Assembly (NCBI RefSeq): GCF_047948215.1
Contig: NC_134455.1
Location: 74,611,689-74,675,688, forward strand
Source of the DNA: Lycorma delicatula
Lineage: Eukaryota; Arthropoda; Insecta; Hemiptera; Fulgoridae
Reading direction: 5' to 3'
DNA: 64,000 bases
The notes under the pieces were generated by a model. That model was not told the origin of the DNA and searched no databases. It saw only the letters and a program-made list of their open reading frames with translations. Shown piece by piece: positions 15,201 through 28,900 of the stretch (position 1 is the first letter of the stretch; each line of letters opens with the position of its first letter). A program made the position numbers and the translations under genes.

Positions 15201-18200
15201 TAGGATTATTATCTGACTAATAAGTAATAAATATGTTGGTTTACTAGGTCATTCAATTTGAAGAATTTTTATTAGACCATATTAATGAGCTAGAGAAATG
15301 AGGATCTGGTCCATAATGAAATAATAAGTTACTAATAAAATTTCACCTTTCTGTTAAAATTATCTTCATGAAGAGTATGATGTAATTGTAGCCAAAAATT
15401 TCAATTTCCATTCCTTTAGAGTATTTCAGAAACTTGTTCTGGGTATTTCCAGTCTAACAGAAATCTTTCTAATTGATGTTTAAGGGCTCTTTATTAAAGG
15501 CTTTGCACAAAAGTATTTTCTAAAGTACAACAAATTAGTTTTTGGCTTACCTAACATAGAGCATCTCCATTGCTTATAGTGTTTTTAAATTTTATGTTCA
15601 GCTTATGCAATTATTGATGGGTTGGCAATGATTATTAGAAAATTTCATTTGTAATTCTTCAAGATCGACAGCAGTATCCTTATTTTTCCACTACACTTGA
15701 ATGAGCAGCATATAAACTCATTCTTGTTTTGGGTACTTAAATATTATTATTCACATTGCAGATATACAGATGAATTGAACCACTGGTTAATAATAATTAT
15801 ATCAGTTTTTACTACCAACTGCAAAAACCAAAATTTCCCATCTGCTACAGAATTTAAATCTGTGTAGATGGGAAATTGGCTTTCAGCCCACTTTATACTT
15901 TAGGTTGACTTAATATTCGTTATTTTATTGCAGCACTGGTATAGATCATGCTCTCACTTAAGATGTAATTAAATGGAACAAGTTTCAGTAGTATCTAAAT
16001 ATGACCTGTTGTGTATCAGTATTTCTGGAATACTTTTTTAAGTTAAAATTTTTGTATTACATGAGTAGTAATCTTTTTTTTAAATTTATATAAATTAGTA
16101 TTTAATTTACATATTTTGTTATGCTTATGCAAAAGATCTACATAATTAACTTATCTGATTAAAAAACCTATTTTTACTGTAATGATGATAAAATGATCTC
16201 AAATACATAATTTGGTTACTAATACCTTTCTTTTCTTTTTCCTGTTTAACCTCCGGTAACTACTGTTTAGATAATTCTTCAGAGGATGATATGTATGATT
16301 GTAAATGAAGTGTAGTCTTGTACCTTCTCAGTTCGGCCATTCCTGAGATGTGTGGTTAATTGAAACCCAACCACCAAAGAACACCGGTATCCACGATCTT
16401 GGTTACTAATACCTGTGTAATGTATAATACCTGGTTAGATGTGAATGGTTTATGTTAGACTTGAAGCAAATCTTCTTCAATTTTATCTAAATAAATCTAT
16501 TGATCACCAATAGTGATGTATAAATTGTAAATTAAGCAGCTGCTTAATTTCTAATCAAATAATCTCTGATTGGAATAAAATATATTGTTGAATGTTGAAT
16601 TACATTTTAACCAACTAAACATATGAATTCAAGGATTTTGTGTTGTTTATTTTTTAGATCAACAGTTTCTCATTCAAATTATTTCTGTACCACCTCGAGC
16701 AAAAATAGCAACAGGACCAGCCCACCTGCATGTACAAGAATATCGATTCAGCCTTACTGCTGGTGTACCACCTAGATTGCTTGGCTGTTGGGAAATATCA
16801 CAATTGAGGTATAATTTTTTTCATAATAGTATAAGAATCCTGATTATTTGACCTTACAATACAAGAGGACTTAAAAAAAACTATCAGTACAGAAATAAAG
16901 TAGGATGCAAACAGACATGAAAATAGGTAAAAATTAAATAAAGTTGAGTAAGTAAAATTTCATTTAACACAAAATTTTAATAACTATATAATTTTATTTG
17001 GCTTGGTGGAACATGCAAATACTTCTGAAAAACTAAAATATAATTACTCACCTTACAAAATTATGTGAATTTAGGGGATTTCCCTACCATTTTAAAATGT
17101 GCATCATTAACAATATATCTTCCAGTAACCTTATCCTACTCCACACTAATCCACTAAACAAGAACACGCATAATTACCTCAGAAAAATCTTCTAAAATTT
17201 TAAAGAGTTTATGATAATTTTTAATATTTCTGCAAATTTATCACTAAAGAAACATTTATCTAGAAAATATTTTTAAAGTATGCTGTTTGAATTTAAAACC
17301 AAACAACTGATACATTTTTAAAAACAGAAGATAAGTAATTACTTTAATATTTGTTGTTCTTAGTGGCACATAACAGCATTATTTATTTAATTTAATAAAC
17401 TACCAGTGATGCCATGTGGTGTTGATGTTAATTAATCTTTTATCACAGAGTTGAGTTGAGAATTCCCAGCTGTATGGTTGATGAATTTTCAGCTTCGCAC
17501 TGAAGTGTTTTTTGGACAGGAGTTTTGGAGATTTAAGTGATTTGGAAATTGTTGGTGGAGATATACTGGACGTGTGTAAAACATTTGGTGAAAATCGGAT
17601 GATGGACTGACCAATTTTTTAGATTTTTGTAAACTGCTGTTTTTTACATGTTAAACTATAGGAGAATAGGTATGACATAACCTATTTCATAGTAGAAATA
17701 TTCTAAGTTGAGTGACAAGATCGAACAAGACAGTGATGTCATCAATATAGAGACAAACAAGGATTTATAAAAATTTTTGCAATTTATACTGGTGAGTAGG
17801 TTGAAATGTACTAAGTGTTAGCTAGTTCGATTATAAGGGGGAAACTTCAAATTCCTATTTCCCTGTAATCCTTCTGAATTTGGTCAAACCCTTTTGGATC
17901 TCCATCTATCCAGACTTCCTCACTCCTTCACCATTCCCCTCCCCCCCCAAACCGACCCCGGATTTAGAGGGATACATTTTTGGATCCCCCAAAAAAAAGC
18001 CCCACAAAATAAGCTTGTGGGGAGTAATTACATGGAATTGAGCGCTCAAATCGATTCTGACAATCATTTGAAGATACCATGTGATAAAGAGGCATAGTTC
18101 CTTAACATCAGAAGAAATGGAGGTTCCAGGCACTTCTAAGCCGCCGATCATGGTGAAGAGGACTGAAGCTAAGTCTGGAAAGAAGAGGATTCAACCATCG

Positions 18201-21200
18201 TCATCTGAGAAAGAGGAGGTGAGTCCAGGGAGCATGGATGACCTGCTGGGAGTGTGTTTATGTTGAAGCCACACTTAGGGGCAGGACTACTGAAGCATAT
18301 AATCCATGAAAAGGAGCTTACCAGAATATTCAAAGAACTGCAGGCGCTTAAGGAAATGTCACCTCCTTTAGTTAGCATAACTCAGGCGAATCAGACTGAG
18401 GAAATCTGGGGCAGAGATTTGACCAAAATCATGGAGGAAGATATTGATGACGAGGAGCTCGTGTGACTGGTGACCATACATTGGCCAGCAGAGACGTTAA
18501 AGAATCTGAGGTACATTAAAATGTGATGGAAGCGGAAGGTGACGTGGTGCAGTTGTACGATTTATCGGGGCGAAAAACTTAGGGATGATCAATACTACAG
18601 ACCAATGTTGTAATGGAATTACTGCGAAAACATGAAATTAAGCCCGAAGATGTTACACAGGATGGTACAAAAATTATGGGTAGAGGTGCACCAACTGTGA
18701 GAAAGACACGTTATACAATGCACTACTCATTGCAGATGGAGAGCAGAAGACACTGGCTGGAATACTGCTAGGAATTAGAATGATTTTAAATGAATTGCAT
18801 AAACTGATGTTTGTCATACTGGAAGGTTGACTTGGCTGTATGATAGAGAAGATGGTGGCATATGCAGGCAGAGGATGGGAGGACTTGATTAGAATCTTTA
18901 CTGCCCCTTCGAATAAAAGAATACAAAGAATTAAATTGCCGAGAGTTGAGAGATCTACTCCGGCAGTCAAGGAAAGTAGAACTTTGGTAGTGAAAGCAAT
19001 GTAAGAGTTATGCTGATCTCCTGAGACAAATGAAGGAGTTCATAACACAGGAGGAGGCAAGTGAACTTTTCTCGCTCCTCTTCTGAGCGAGAGAGGAACT
19101 TTGTATCAGAGTTAAAGGATCACAGAAGGCAGAAGAGTTAAAAAATACACTGTGGAACAAAGCTGCCAATCTCTATGTTGATTTCAGGATAAGAGTGAGC
19201 CGAAGAGCCATAGTACATATTAAAGACATTGAGAGGGAAACAACTGAACAGGAAATCGAACATGCAGTAGTTCAGGTGCTTGGTGGTGAGGAGGAATTTA
19301 GAGTGACATCATTACATCCTGCCTTTGGAGAAATGAGGAATGCCATAGTTGTTACTAGTCACTGTGCAGTGATTAGACTTACTGAGAGTCGAATATGCAT
19401 CGGATGGGTGCACTGTCGCACTTATGTGCGAGAGACAGCTGATAGGTGCTACAGGTGTTGGGGAATGGGCCACCATGGCATCAAATTGTAGGGTACCGAT
19501 TGTAGTAACCTTTGTTCCAACTGTGGGAAAGCAAGACATAAGAGGGCACAGTGTGATGACCCAGCAGCCTGTTCATTTTGTGGCGTGGAGGGCCACTGTG
19601 CTGGCAGATGCATGACAAAATGAGATATCTGCAATTAAATCCAAGCAAGATCTGGTGGGCTATGGACCTCTGTTATGAAGTTGCATAGAGAGAGAACATT
19701 GACATAATACTTATAACTGAATCAAATGCGGCGGTGGTGGTGAAGCCTCGATGGCTGGTGGACCTCATGGCCAAGGCGGCGATAGGATTCCCAGTGAATA
19801 GAACACCAGTAGTAGCAAATGATGCAGGACGAGGATGTGTATGGGCTGACCTGGGCGAGATGGTGGTGTATAGTTGTTACTACTTCCCCAATACAAACAT
19901 TGAAGACTTTGTTGATTTTTTCGAAGACCTTAGCCATAAAGTAAACAGAAACAGAGGTAGAAGGGTTCTAGTAGTAGGAGACTCCAATGTTAAGTCTCCT
20001 GATCTTGTTGGTTGTGTTACTACACTATGAGGATGATACTTAAATGAATGGGTGAGCGCTTTGGGGCTGATATATTTTAACAGAGAAGTTGACACATTTG
20101 TATCGAGGGAGTCGCATTCGGTGCTTGACTTGGCATTTACCAACGAAGAAAACATCGGCGATTACTGTAATTGGGAGGTCCTGCAGGAGGAGAGCCTGTT
20201 GGATCATCTAATGATTTGGTATGACTTGGAGACCCAACAGAGAATAGAGTCACTGATGAAACTGGCCACTACTAAGAAGGGATGTATGAAGTTTGCGCAG
20301 GGAATATGTCAAAGATTAGCGAAGAGGGTAATGCCAGAAGTATTTGTGAACATTGTGCAAGATGAATGTAGAGTAACTGGAGTCACCTATAGCAGGCTTT
20401 GAAGGCAGCACATGTACTGGTGGTGTGAGGAGATAGGGTGGCTGTACAAACAAGCATGGGCCAAGAAGAGGACTAACCAAAGGGCTAATCGAAGAAGTGA
20501 TCCTGCACTGGTGGAACATGCCTGCTCATAGTATACGGTGTCTCGTGCTGCCTTGAAAGCAGCAATTAAACAGGCGAAGAGGAAATCTTGGAAGGAGTTA
20601 TGCCTTGATATCGATAACGATCCTTGGGATCATGGATATCAACTAGTGGTTGGGAAACTTTGTCAAACTTTGCCGGCATTAACTGAGGTGCAAGTCAGGA
20701 CAGTAAGGATGCTGTTTCCAGACTGGGAGGAACCCCCCAGAGAGGAGATGAGGTGGAGGATATCCCACCATTCCGTACTGAAGAGCTCATCCAGGTGGGC
20801 AGGAGAATGAAGTTACCTAAGAGCCCGAGCTCGAATGGGTTCCTGGTAGAAATTGTACACATTTTGGTAGATGAGGCACCAGTAGAGACCCTCAGGATGA
20901 TAAATGCTGTACTGAGACAAGGACACATTCCAATATATAATAGCAATGGAAGCGAGCGAGGCTCATTTTGATAAAGAAGACTAATTCAGTGGGAGGGTCT
21001 CTGTTCAGGCCATTGTGTGTAATTAACAACATCTGTAAATTACTCGAGAGGATGATTGAGAGCCAACTAACAGAGGTGATACTGGCCAGAGGAGGACTTC
21101 ATGAAGTGCAATATGGTTTCAGAGCAGGGAGGTCCATGATCAGCATGGTCAAGGAGGTCGTACGGATGGTGGATAATGCAGCAGACAGCACCTGGAGGAC

Positions 21201-24200
21201 CAGGAAGATACCAGTAGTGGTCCTCCTAGATGTAAGGAGCCTTTAACTCCCTCAGCTGTGAGTCAATTTTCCAGACGCTGGAGGAGTGGAGCATAGATGG
21301 GTACATGAGAAGAATGGTCCAAAGCTACTTAGATGAAAGGAACCTCAACTATAAACTTGGAAGTTCAGAGCTGTGGTTTCGTTCCATATACGGAGTATCC
21401 CAGGGGTCAGTCCTGGGTCCCCTGCTGTGGAACATGGTGTATGATGGGGTTTTGAAGCTGCGTTATCTGGATGGTATGACTAATTGCTTATGCAGATGAC
21501 CTTGCCCTGGTTGTGGTAGCAAGGACAGAGGAAGCAGTTGCTGAGGCAGCTAATACTGCACTAGCTACTGTTGGAGAGTGGATGCGAGACAGAGGTCTGG
21601 AGTTATCGCAGGAAAAGATGACATATATCAGTATGACAGGGCAACAAGTGCTGAAACCCATTACAATATGCATAGAGTGTTAAGTGGTCCAACCACGGGA
21701 CACTACCAAGTATTTGGGTGTCTGGTTGGACTGTAGTAGGAAATTCATGCCCCACATTCGTGTGAGATGGGGGATAAAGCTGGACTGCTGGTGAAGAAGC
21801 TCACTAGACTACTCGCTAATGTTGGAGGACCCTGGGCATCCAAAAGAAGATTATATGTTGATGTAGTGAACTCGCTGTTATTGTACAGGGGGTCCTGCGT
21901 GGGACAGAGTCTTAGAAATGGAGCGCAACAAATGAATATTCGAGGGGGTGCAGAGGTGATGAAGGTCAGGGAATCTCGAGCCCCTGAGTGAGACCCGGCA
22001 GGGGTTCCTCTTGAGGTTACCTTTGTTAGAGGCAGGTACAAAAGACCAAGACCTGGTTGTGGAGGTGGAGTGGCTGGGAACAGCATAGCTGGCTGCCTGC
22101 CCTAGTTGTTAAGAGGCAAAGGCACTTCTTGGAGCTGTGTGGTCCTTTAATGTGTATCCAGCTCTGGGAAGCAGAGGGGGAAAAATCTTTTATCACAACT
22201 GCCCCCACCTTTTTTAAATTTATTTTTGTTTTTGTGGCAGTGATTGCTATGATCATTAGCCACTAATACCACAGCATGCAGGAAAACTGCATTTGCTGTT
22301 GTTTGGCTGTGTATGAGAATATACTTCAATTTCCAGAATTCTATTCACTGAGACTTTCCAAATAATCTCGCAAAACATTATCAGGCTGTAACAAGTTTAC
22401 TGTCGTATTCATAATGCAACAGTTATTATTAATTCCAATAGTTTTTACTTCTTTTTTTTACATTTAAATCCTGTAAAAATTTATACTCGGTTCTAACTTA
22501 ATACTAAATTTTACTTAATATATGAAAATGAATATAATAATTTGTGGTAAATAATTTAATGAAAATTGACCTTATTATTCCCATAGAAATTGCATTTCTG
22601 AACAATATAGAACGTGAACATGTTAAAGATGATGAAAACTATTGGTTTTGTTGTCTTCATTGATTTTTGCTAAATTTATATCAAGTTTAAGGTATACTCA
22701 ATTGCCATCTTTACAAAGAAAGGAATTAACTTCTTCCCCAAAAATCTTAGCATAATGGGTCTCATCAGTATCTATAACTCTACATTTGTACAGTAGTATT
22801 GATGAAGATTCATTTATTTAAACTAATAAATGCATAATGCATAATGTACAAATATGCTTACTGTAATGAGAATTTATGAAATTAAGAATGTTATTCTGTA
22901 TGATATGCGAGTTAAAATGGCTGATATTTATACTATTGTGTTAATTTAGAATATTTGATTTTTTTTTTTTTTTGTTTATAGTGTTCATCATAGAAATTAG
23001 TCATGCGTAGCAGTAGTTTTTGTTTGTGATACTTTGAAAATGGACATCACCTCACATATCTTTTTTACTAATTTGCTGTGGTTTACTTTTTATCACAATT
23101 TTCTTCTTCTCATTTATTTTATACTTTAATACCTAAATTATTATCACTACTCTCCTGATTTGCTATATTAATAATGTATCTAGAAGTTGTTAAAGAAGTC
23201 TAGAAGTTAGTAAAGTATTTAAATATTGTTAATTTACAAAATATAAAATACAACACTTGCAAGTAATGCTGCAGTTTCACCTGGGACAATTTTCACTCAG
23301 GGATAAAACACTGAAACAAGTTATTGACTGCTCAAGACAAAATCATGTGAAATGAAATATCAATGAAATGGTTTTTATTATGAAATTCATAGAAAATTGA
23401 ACATCATTGAAAATTTCATTTTCAATAAAACGGTTATTTGAAGGCGGATAATCAGGATTCTACTACATAATGAGGATTAATTTGTACTTTATAAAAAATT
23501 AGGATGATATTACAGAAAATATAATATTTAACAGAGGAAAATAAATAATATTTTATCATTAGTGTTATGGCTGTATGGCTAATCCATACAAATATAAATT
23601 ATATATTATCTGTAAATTATGATCAAAAGTTTATTTCTGCATTAAATTTATTTTTATATATGAGGTGTGATCAAAAAGTATCCGACCTTGGCTCATAACA
23701 ACAAAAATATTTAACCTATTTAGTTAAGTGACTTGCACACTTCAAAGTAGGAGTGGTGCCTTCTAATGTAACACATTTGTCCCAGCAATATTTTCCATTG
23801 TTGGAAAAATTTTTCAAAAAGTCACTTTTTGTGAGCACCATAAGTTCTGTTGTCACAAATCTTTTGATATCCTTTCTATCTTCAAATCTCTTTACTTTAA
23901 GCAGTATTTTAAGTTTTAGCTAAGAGCCAAAATTTGAGTAAGGAGCTTGCTGAAGTTGTTAAATTCTGTTTTTCCAAGAATCTCTGGATAAGTTTTGATG
24001 CATGGGCTGGAACGTAGTTGTGATAAATTTTATCACAGCATGTAACAGCATCTCTTATCTAATGAAGAACTGTTATCTAGTACTCTTTATTGATAGTTTG
24101 TCCTTGAGAAGCGTACTCCTTAAGAAGCATACTTGTGCTGAAGTATGTCTTAATAATCGAAAAAGACAGTCAACATGACCTTAACATTGTTTCATGACTG

Positions 24201-25859
24201 CCTGACTTTCTTTTGACACTGAGAACTTTATTCCAGTGTTTTTCCAATGGGATGACTGCCTTTGTCTCAGAATCATAGCCATGGACCCATGTTTCATTAC
24301 CATTTTTTTTTTCCCCATTAAATTAGGATTACTATTGGCACATTCCAGCACGTTTTGTGCAACTTCAGTCAGTTTCCCTTTTGTTCATGAGAGAAATATT
24401 GGGATAAATTTTTCTGCTATGCACTGCATCCCAAGATCTGCAATTAAAATTAATTGCACTGAGCCTAATAAAATTTCTACTTTATCTTCAACCTCTCTAA
24501 TTGTTATTCATCAAATTTATCGAACTTGTTCAATTTTTTCAGGAATTTTTCTGATGGAAGGTCTGCCAGAGTGTTCATCACTTTTAACAGATGTTCACCA
24601 TTAACAGAAACAGAAAGAGCACTACTCACATGTTTTACTTTCACAATTGCTAAGCAGTGAGAAACTGCAATGGCAGTAATACAGTGATTCATGTGCAGCC
24701 AATATGAGTTAGTCACATTTCACAATGGTCCATCTCCCACGTTACATCTGATTACTGCAAAAAAAAAGTAGATCTTTTTTGATCATACCTCATTTGTGTT
24801 TCTATTTGGACATCAATGAAACTCTCAGGTATTGGCTTTTCCCCTTATTGAAACTATGACCACACAGTGTCAAGAAAGTATAATTACAAAAAAGTATGAT
24901 GGAGAAATGGTGCCTCCTTCTTGGTAAGAGATTATTTTTATGTCATTCTCTGACTTTCATGTTTGTTTTTGTAAACAAATAACTTAATTTAGTCTTCGTA
25001 AAATATTTTATTTAATATGACATTTTTCCATTTATTGTTATTTTACTTTAGGCATATGTATACACTTTTACAACAGTAAGCAACATCATGGTTATTTTAA
25101 TACATCAGTTGAAAAAGTAAGTAAAATATTACAAAATATGAACAAGAAAAGAATCATTATCTGATTACAGAAATCTTGAGTTATCTAACCCTTATTTTGA
25201 AATTTTTTGAAGTTATCTTTAAATCCAATCTTGGTCAGTGTGACTGATATTGTGAAAAGAGTTATTCATGAATGTTCATTTACTTTTATAAAATCAATAT
25301 TTTCTCAATCCATAATTATTTTAAATCTGTTTCTCGTATTATAAAAAAATATAAATGTAAAATTAATGACAAATTCTTTACTTACTTTTCTTTTTCAATA
25401 GACGGTATGGTGCGGTTGAAAAGAGGTTTTGCTTTGAAGGAGGTTCACGTTGTGGTAAAGGAGAGGGAGTTTATGTTCTGGCCACTGATCAGAGTGAGGA
25501 GATTTCACGTACCCTTGAACTTGCTGCTGAAGGGAAACTAATGACACGAAGAAGACCTGTTGCAAGAAACATGTCAGGTATATTAATTAACTTTATGTTT
25601 TCTCGTAGTTTTTGCTAAAAAGGACTTAATTAAATTTATAAACTTAGTCTTTTCAATAAAGTTTTTTTTGCTTGAAGTAGACTGACATTTAAACATGTCT
25701 ACATCTTTTATAAATATATTAGTTCACTTTTATCGTAGTTGATACTTAGTGAGGTGTTAACTTTCTGTGAAATTTTCAGTGTTATAGAAAAGTAGAAAGA
25801 GGAGGAAAATGTAAAATTATAATCCATTTTAAATTTTATAAGTTGCATGTACCTAATTA

Positions 25860-25900
<41 letters not shown>

Positions 25901-28900
25901 CAATAAACCAAAATTTAAGACAATCATGCCGTTTTTCAAGATCTCTCATTTACATGTCATTAAAAATCTTTAAAAGTTAAAGAGATTATTACATGTGTTT
26001 ACATCAGCTGTAATAGTTCAATGAATGACAACGGTAGAATGATGCAACAAGTAGTGTTGTGTTTGTGAAACTTGTCACTAGCCCACTTATCAGAACATGT
26101 GACTGACTTGTCACTGCATGGACTGATCAGCCCTCTGTTATGAAACTTTGATTTTTTAACACATTTTGTATATTTTAAAAATATAATATTCATTTATAGA
26201 GTGAGTAGTTAATTATAGTTCAGTTGTGAAAATTTTAATTTTTGTCATTGGAAGTTAAAAATTACTTCAATTGATATTTAGATATTTATTATAAGTTATT
26301 TCAGAATAATTTTGTTTTTGTTTTAAAAAACTAGTTAGAAAAAATTTTTGAAATATTTTTCTTTTAAGTAACAGTAAATTTAGTATTAACGTTTTTGTAG
26401 AATTATATTTACTTGACAGATATTTTTATTTAATATTTTCAGTTATGGAAAGTAGTCCACGTCATTCTACACGACATGCTCGTTCAGAATCTGTTCAAGA
26501 TAGCTGTGCCTGTTCTCCTTTTCCTTCTGTTTGGACAACACCATCTGAATCTGTGCCGTGGCCTTCTTCTGAGACACACACTGATAATACTTGTGATTTT
26601 GGTGATTCATCATCTATGGAATACACAGACACTCAGAGTCAGGTACATACTGGGTTTTTTACTTTTCTTTCATCTGTTAATATTTTCATTATTTAACATT
26701 TTTTTAAAGGCTGTAACCAGGTTGATTCTTTTTTTTGTAATTTGATTTTTTAAGACTAGTCATAGCATTTATTTTTTTAAATCATTTCTTACATTAAATA
26801 TACACATTATTATATATATGTATATATACTAGCGGACCTGACAGACGTTGTCCTGACGTGGCATTGTTCTGTAATAAATGCACAACACATAAATATAAGT
26901 AACTTATTTAAGTTAAAATTAGCAGGAATGTGGACGAAATTTCATTAATATATTAGTGTGAAAATATTAATATTAATATATTGACAATATTAATGATAAT
27001 ATTAATATATTAGTACAAAAAATTACGGTATTAATTAGTCAAGGTTAACGAGCATAGGTTAAGTTTGGTTAACTTATATTTATAAAATAAATAAATATAA
27101 ATAACCATTTATTAAAATTAATAAAGAGACTGTTCATTTTCCATCGAAATCCGATTGACTACTTTGCTTCTAAATAAAGCTGTAGCTGCGGTGGTGTTTG
27201 CCTAAATTTTCTCCACGTTACTTCTAATTTTCACTTAAGATCATTTTAAAAAAGTACCTCCTGCATTTTTTTTTAATTTAATAATTTTGAAGTTTCATAA
27301 CCATGTGATAGCTTAATTAATCAATTAATAAAAAATTAGAGCACTGTAAAAAAAGCAACGTTGTTAAAATTTTAGTCGAAATTTTTATCATTTTTCTCAT
27401 TCTTTATTTTAACATCTATTTTACCAAATTTTAGATAATTGTAAATTAAAAACAATTTTAGAACATTTTTTATAAAATTAATCAGCTACAAAAATTATAA
27501 CTTCAATTTTTTAAATATACATTAAACTATAATTATTATACGTAAATTATATTTTAATTTTATAAATGTTATAATTTATTTTACAAACTGACATTTTTAT
27601 TTTCAAAGAGCCGTTCAATACTTCATAATTTGCATAGAATCAAATGAGAACTGACAATTTAAATTTGTAGGTTAAGTTGATTGTTGTTGAATGCAGGTGT
27701 ATACATCATTAAAATTCATGAAAAATCATGTAAAATACTCACGTCAATACTGCATCTTACAAATTTGCACAATGTGTATTTTCTAATTACACTTTAAAGC
27801 GTTATTTAAATAAATAATATTCTCAATAAGCGTGCAATTCTAGCAGACTCGGCAATGCTTCGCTATTGCTAGATTTGAGTACACATACAAATTAAATGAA
27901 CACAATTAAGTTTCATAAAACCTTAAAAACAATGAACATTAGGAACTTCACAAAATTAAACCTTTCACTTTTTCACAAGTCAGAAGGTAAATAAAACCAA
28001 ATGGCAAAACAACAGCACTACCTATCAGATTTAATTCACACCACTCTTTAATCACAGTATTCGGTGGAAAATAATTTTTTAACGAAAAGGGTTGTGGCTG
28101 CAAAATCATTACAATTAATACTAACATTAAAAAACTTACAAAACATTACAGAACTTCATAAAATTTAACCTTTCACTTTATAAAAGTCAGAAAAAAAAAT
28201 CCAATTGTCAGAACAGCACTACCTATCGGATTTAATTCAAACTACTCTCTAAACAGAGTAGACCGTTAAATTATGAATTTTAATGTAATAACAACATTAA
28301 GGTACGACGCAAGTAACTGATATGCGGAAAAGCAACAAAATAAAAAAATTTCCTAGAATCCGATCGCACCACCAACTACCGGTTCTGACTGATATGCCAA
28401 AAATAAAAAAAAAAAATCTAAAACGCGATCGCAGCGCTGCCTACCGGATCCAATTGTGAACCTTACCCATCCCAAGTTCAACAACAACACATAAATAAAT
28501 TAATTAATTAAAAAAAACATTTTTTATCGGATCAAATTGTGAATCTAAATCATTCTCGAATCTAAGCTTAATCACACATACAAAATTTCATCAAAATCAG
28601 TCCAGTCGTTTAGGTGGAGTTCAGTGACATACACACGCACAGAAGAAATATGTATATAAAAATATATATATATATATATGTTTAATGAAGCTGATGCCAT
28701 TATAATAAAAAATTTATTTTAAATTTACAGGATGTAATAAAGTTTTAAGAGATTTTTATATTTGTAATAAAAAACAAATATATATAATCAATGTGTAAAA
28801 AGAAAATTTTTTAATCAAAATAATAGAGTATTTTATGACTTTGTAGCAGTAGGTTATAAGGCTGCGTTAACTAACAGTATAGCTGCACTATTTAATGTCA

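Larger units (their letters stand above)
17450..22215 (+). mobile_element. R1-clade non-LTR retrotransposon, decayed
   Basis: A 4.7-kb block of clearly higher GC than its surroundings. Order on the + strand: probable 5' UTR (to about 17890), gag-like ORF (about 17894-19620) ending in zinc knuckles, endonuclease (about 19680-20230), reverse transcriptase (about 20540-21680) and a remnant C-terminus (to about 21990). Frames are broken at many points. No target duplication or poly-A tail could be fixed, so both ends are approximate. The fit is to R1/TRAS-type elements. R1 itself targets 28S rDNA, so this is either a non-rDNA relative or an ectopic copy. Confidence 0.82.

Noticed and set aside
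26476..26745. 89-codon + strand ORF
   Set aside because: Wrong frame across the Dok-7 exon at 26443-26642; it reads as hydrophobic intron sequence after the donor.
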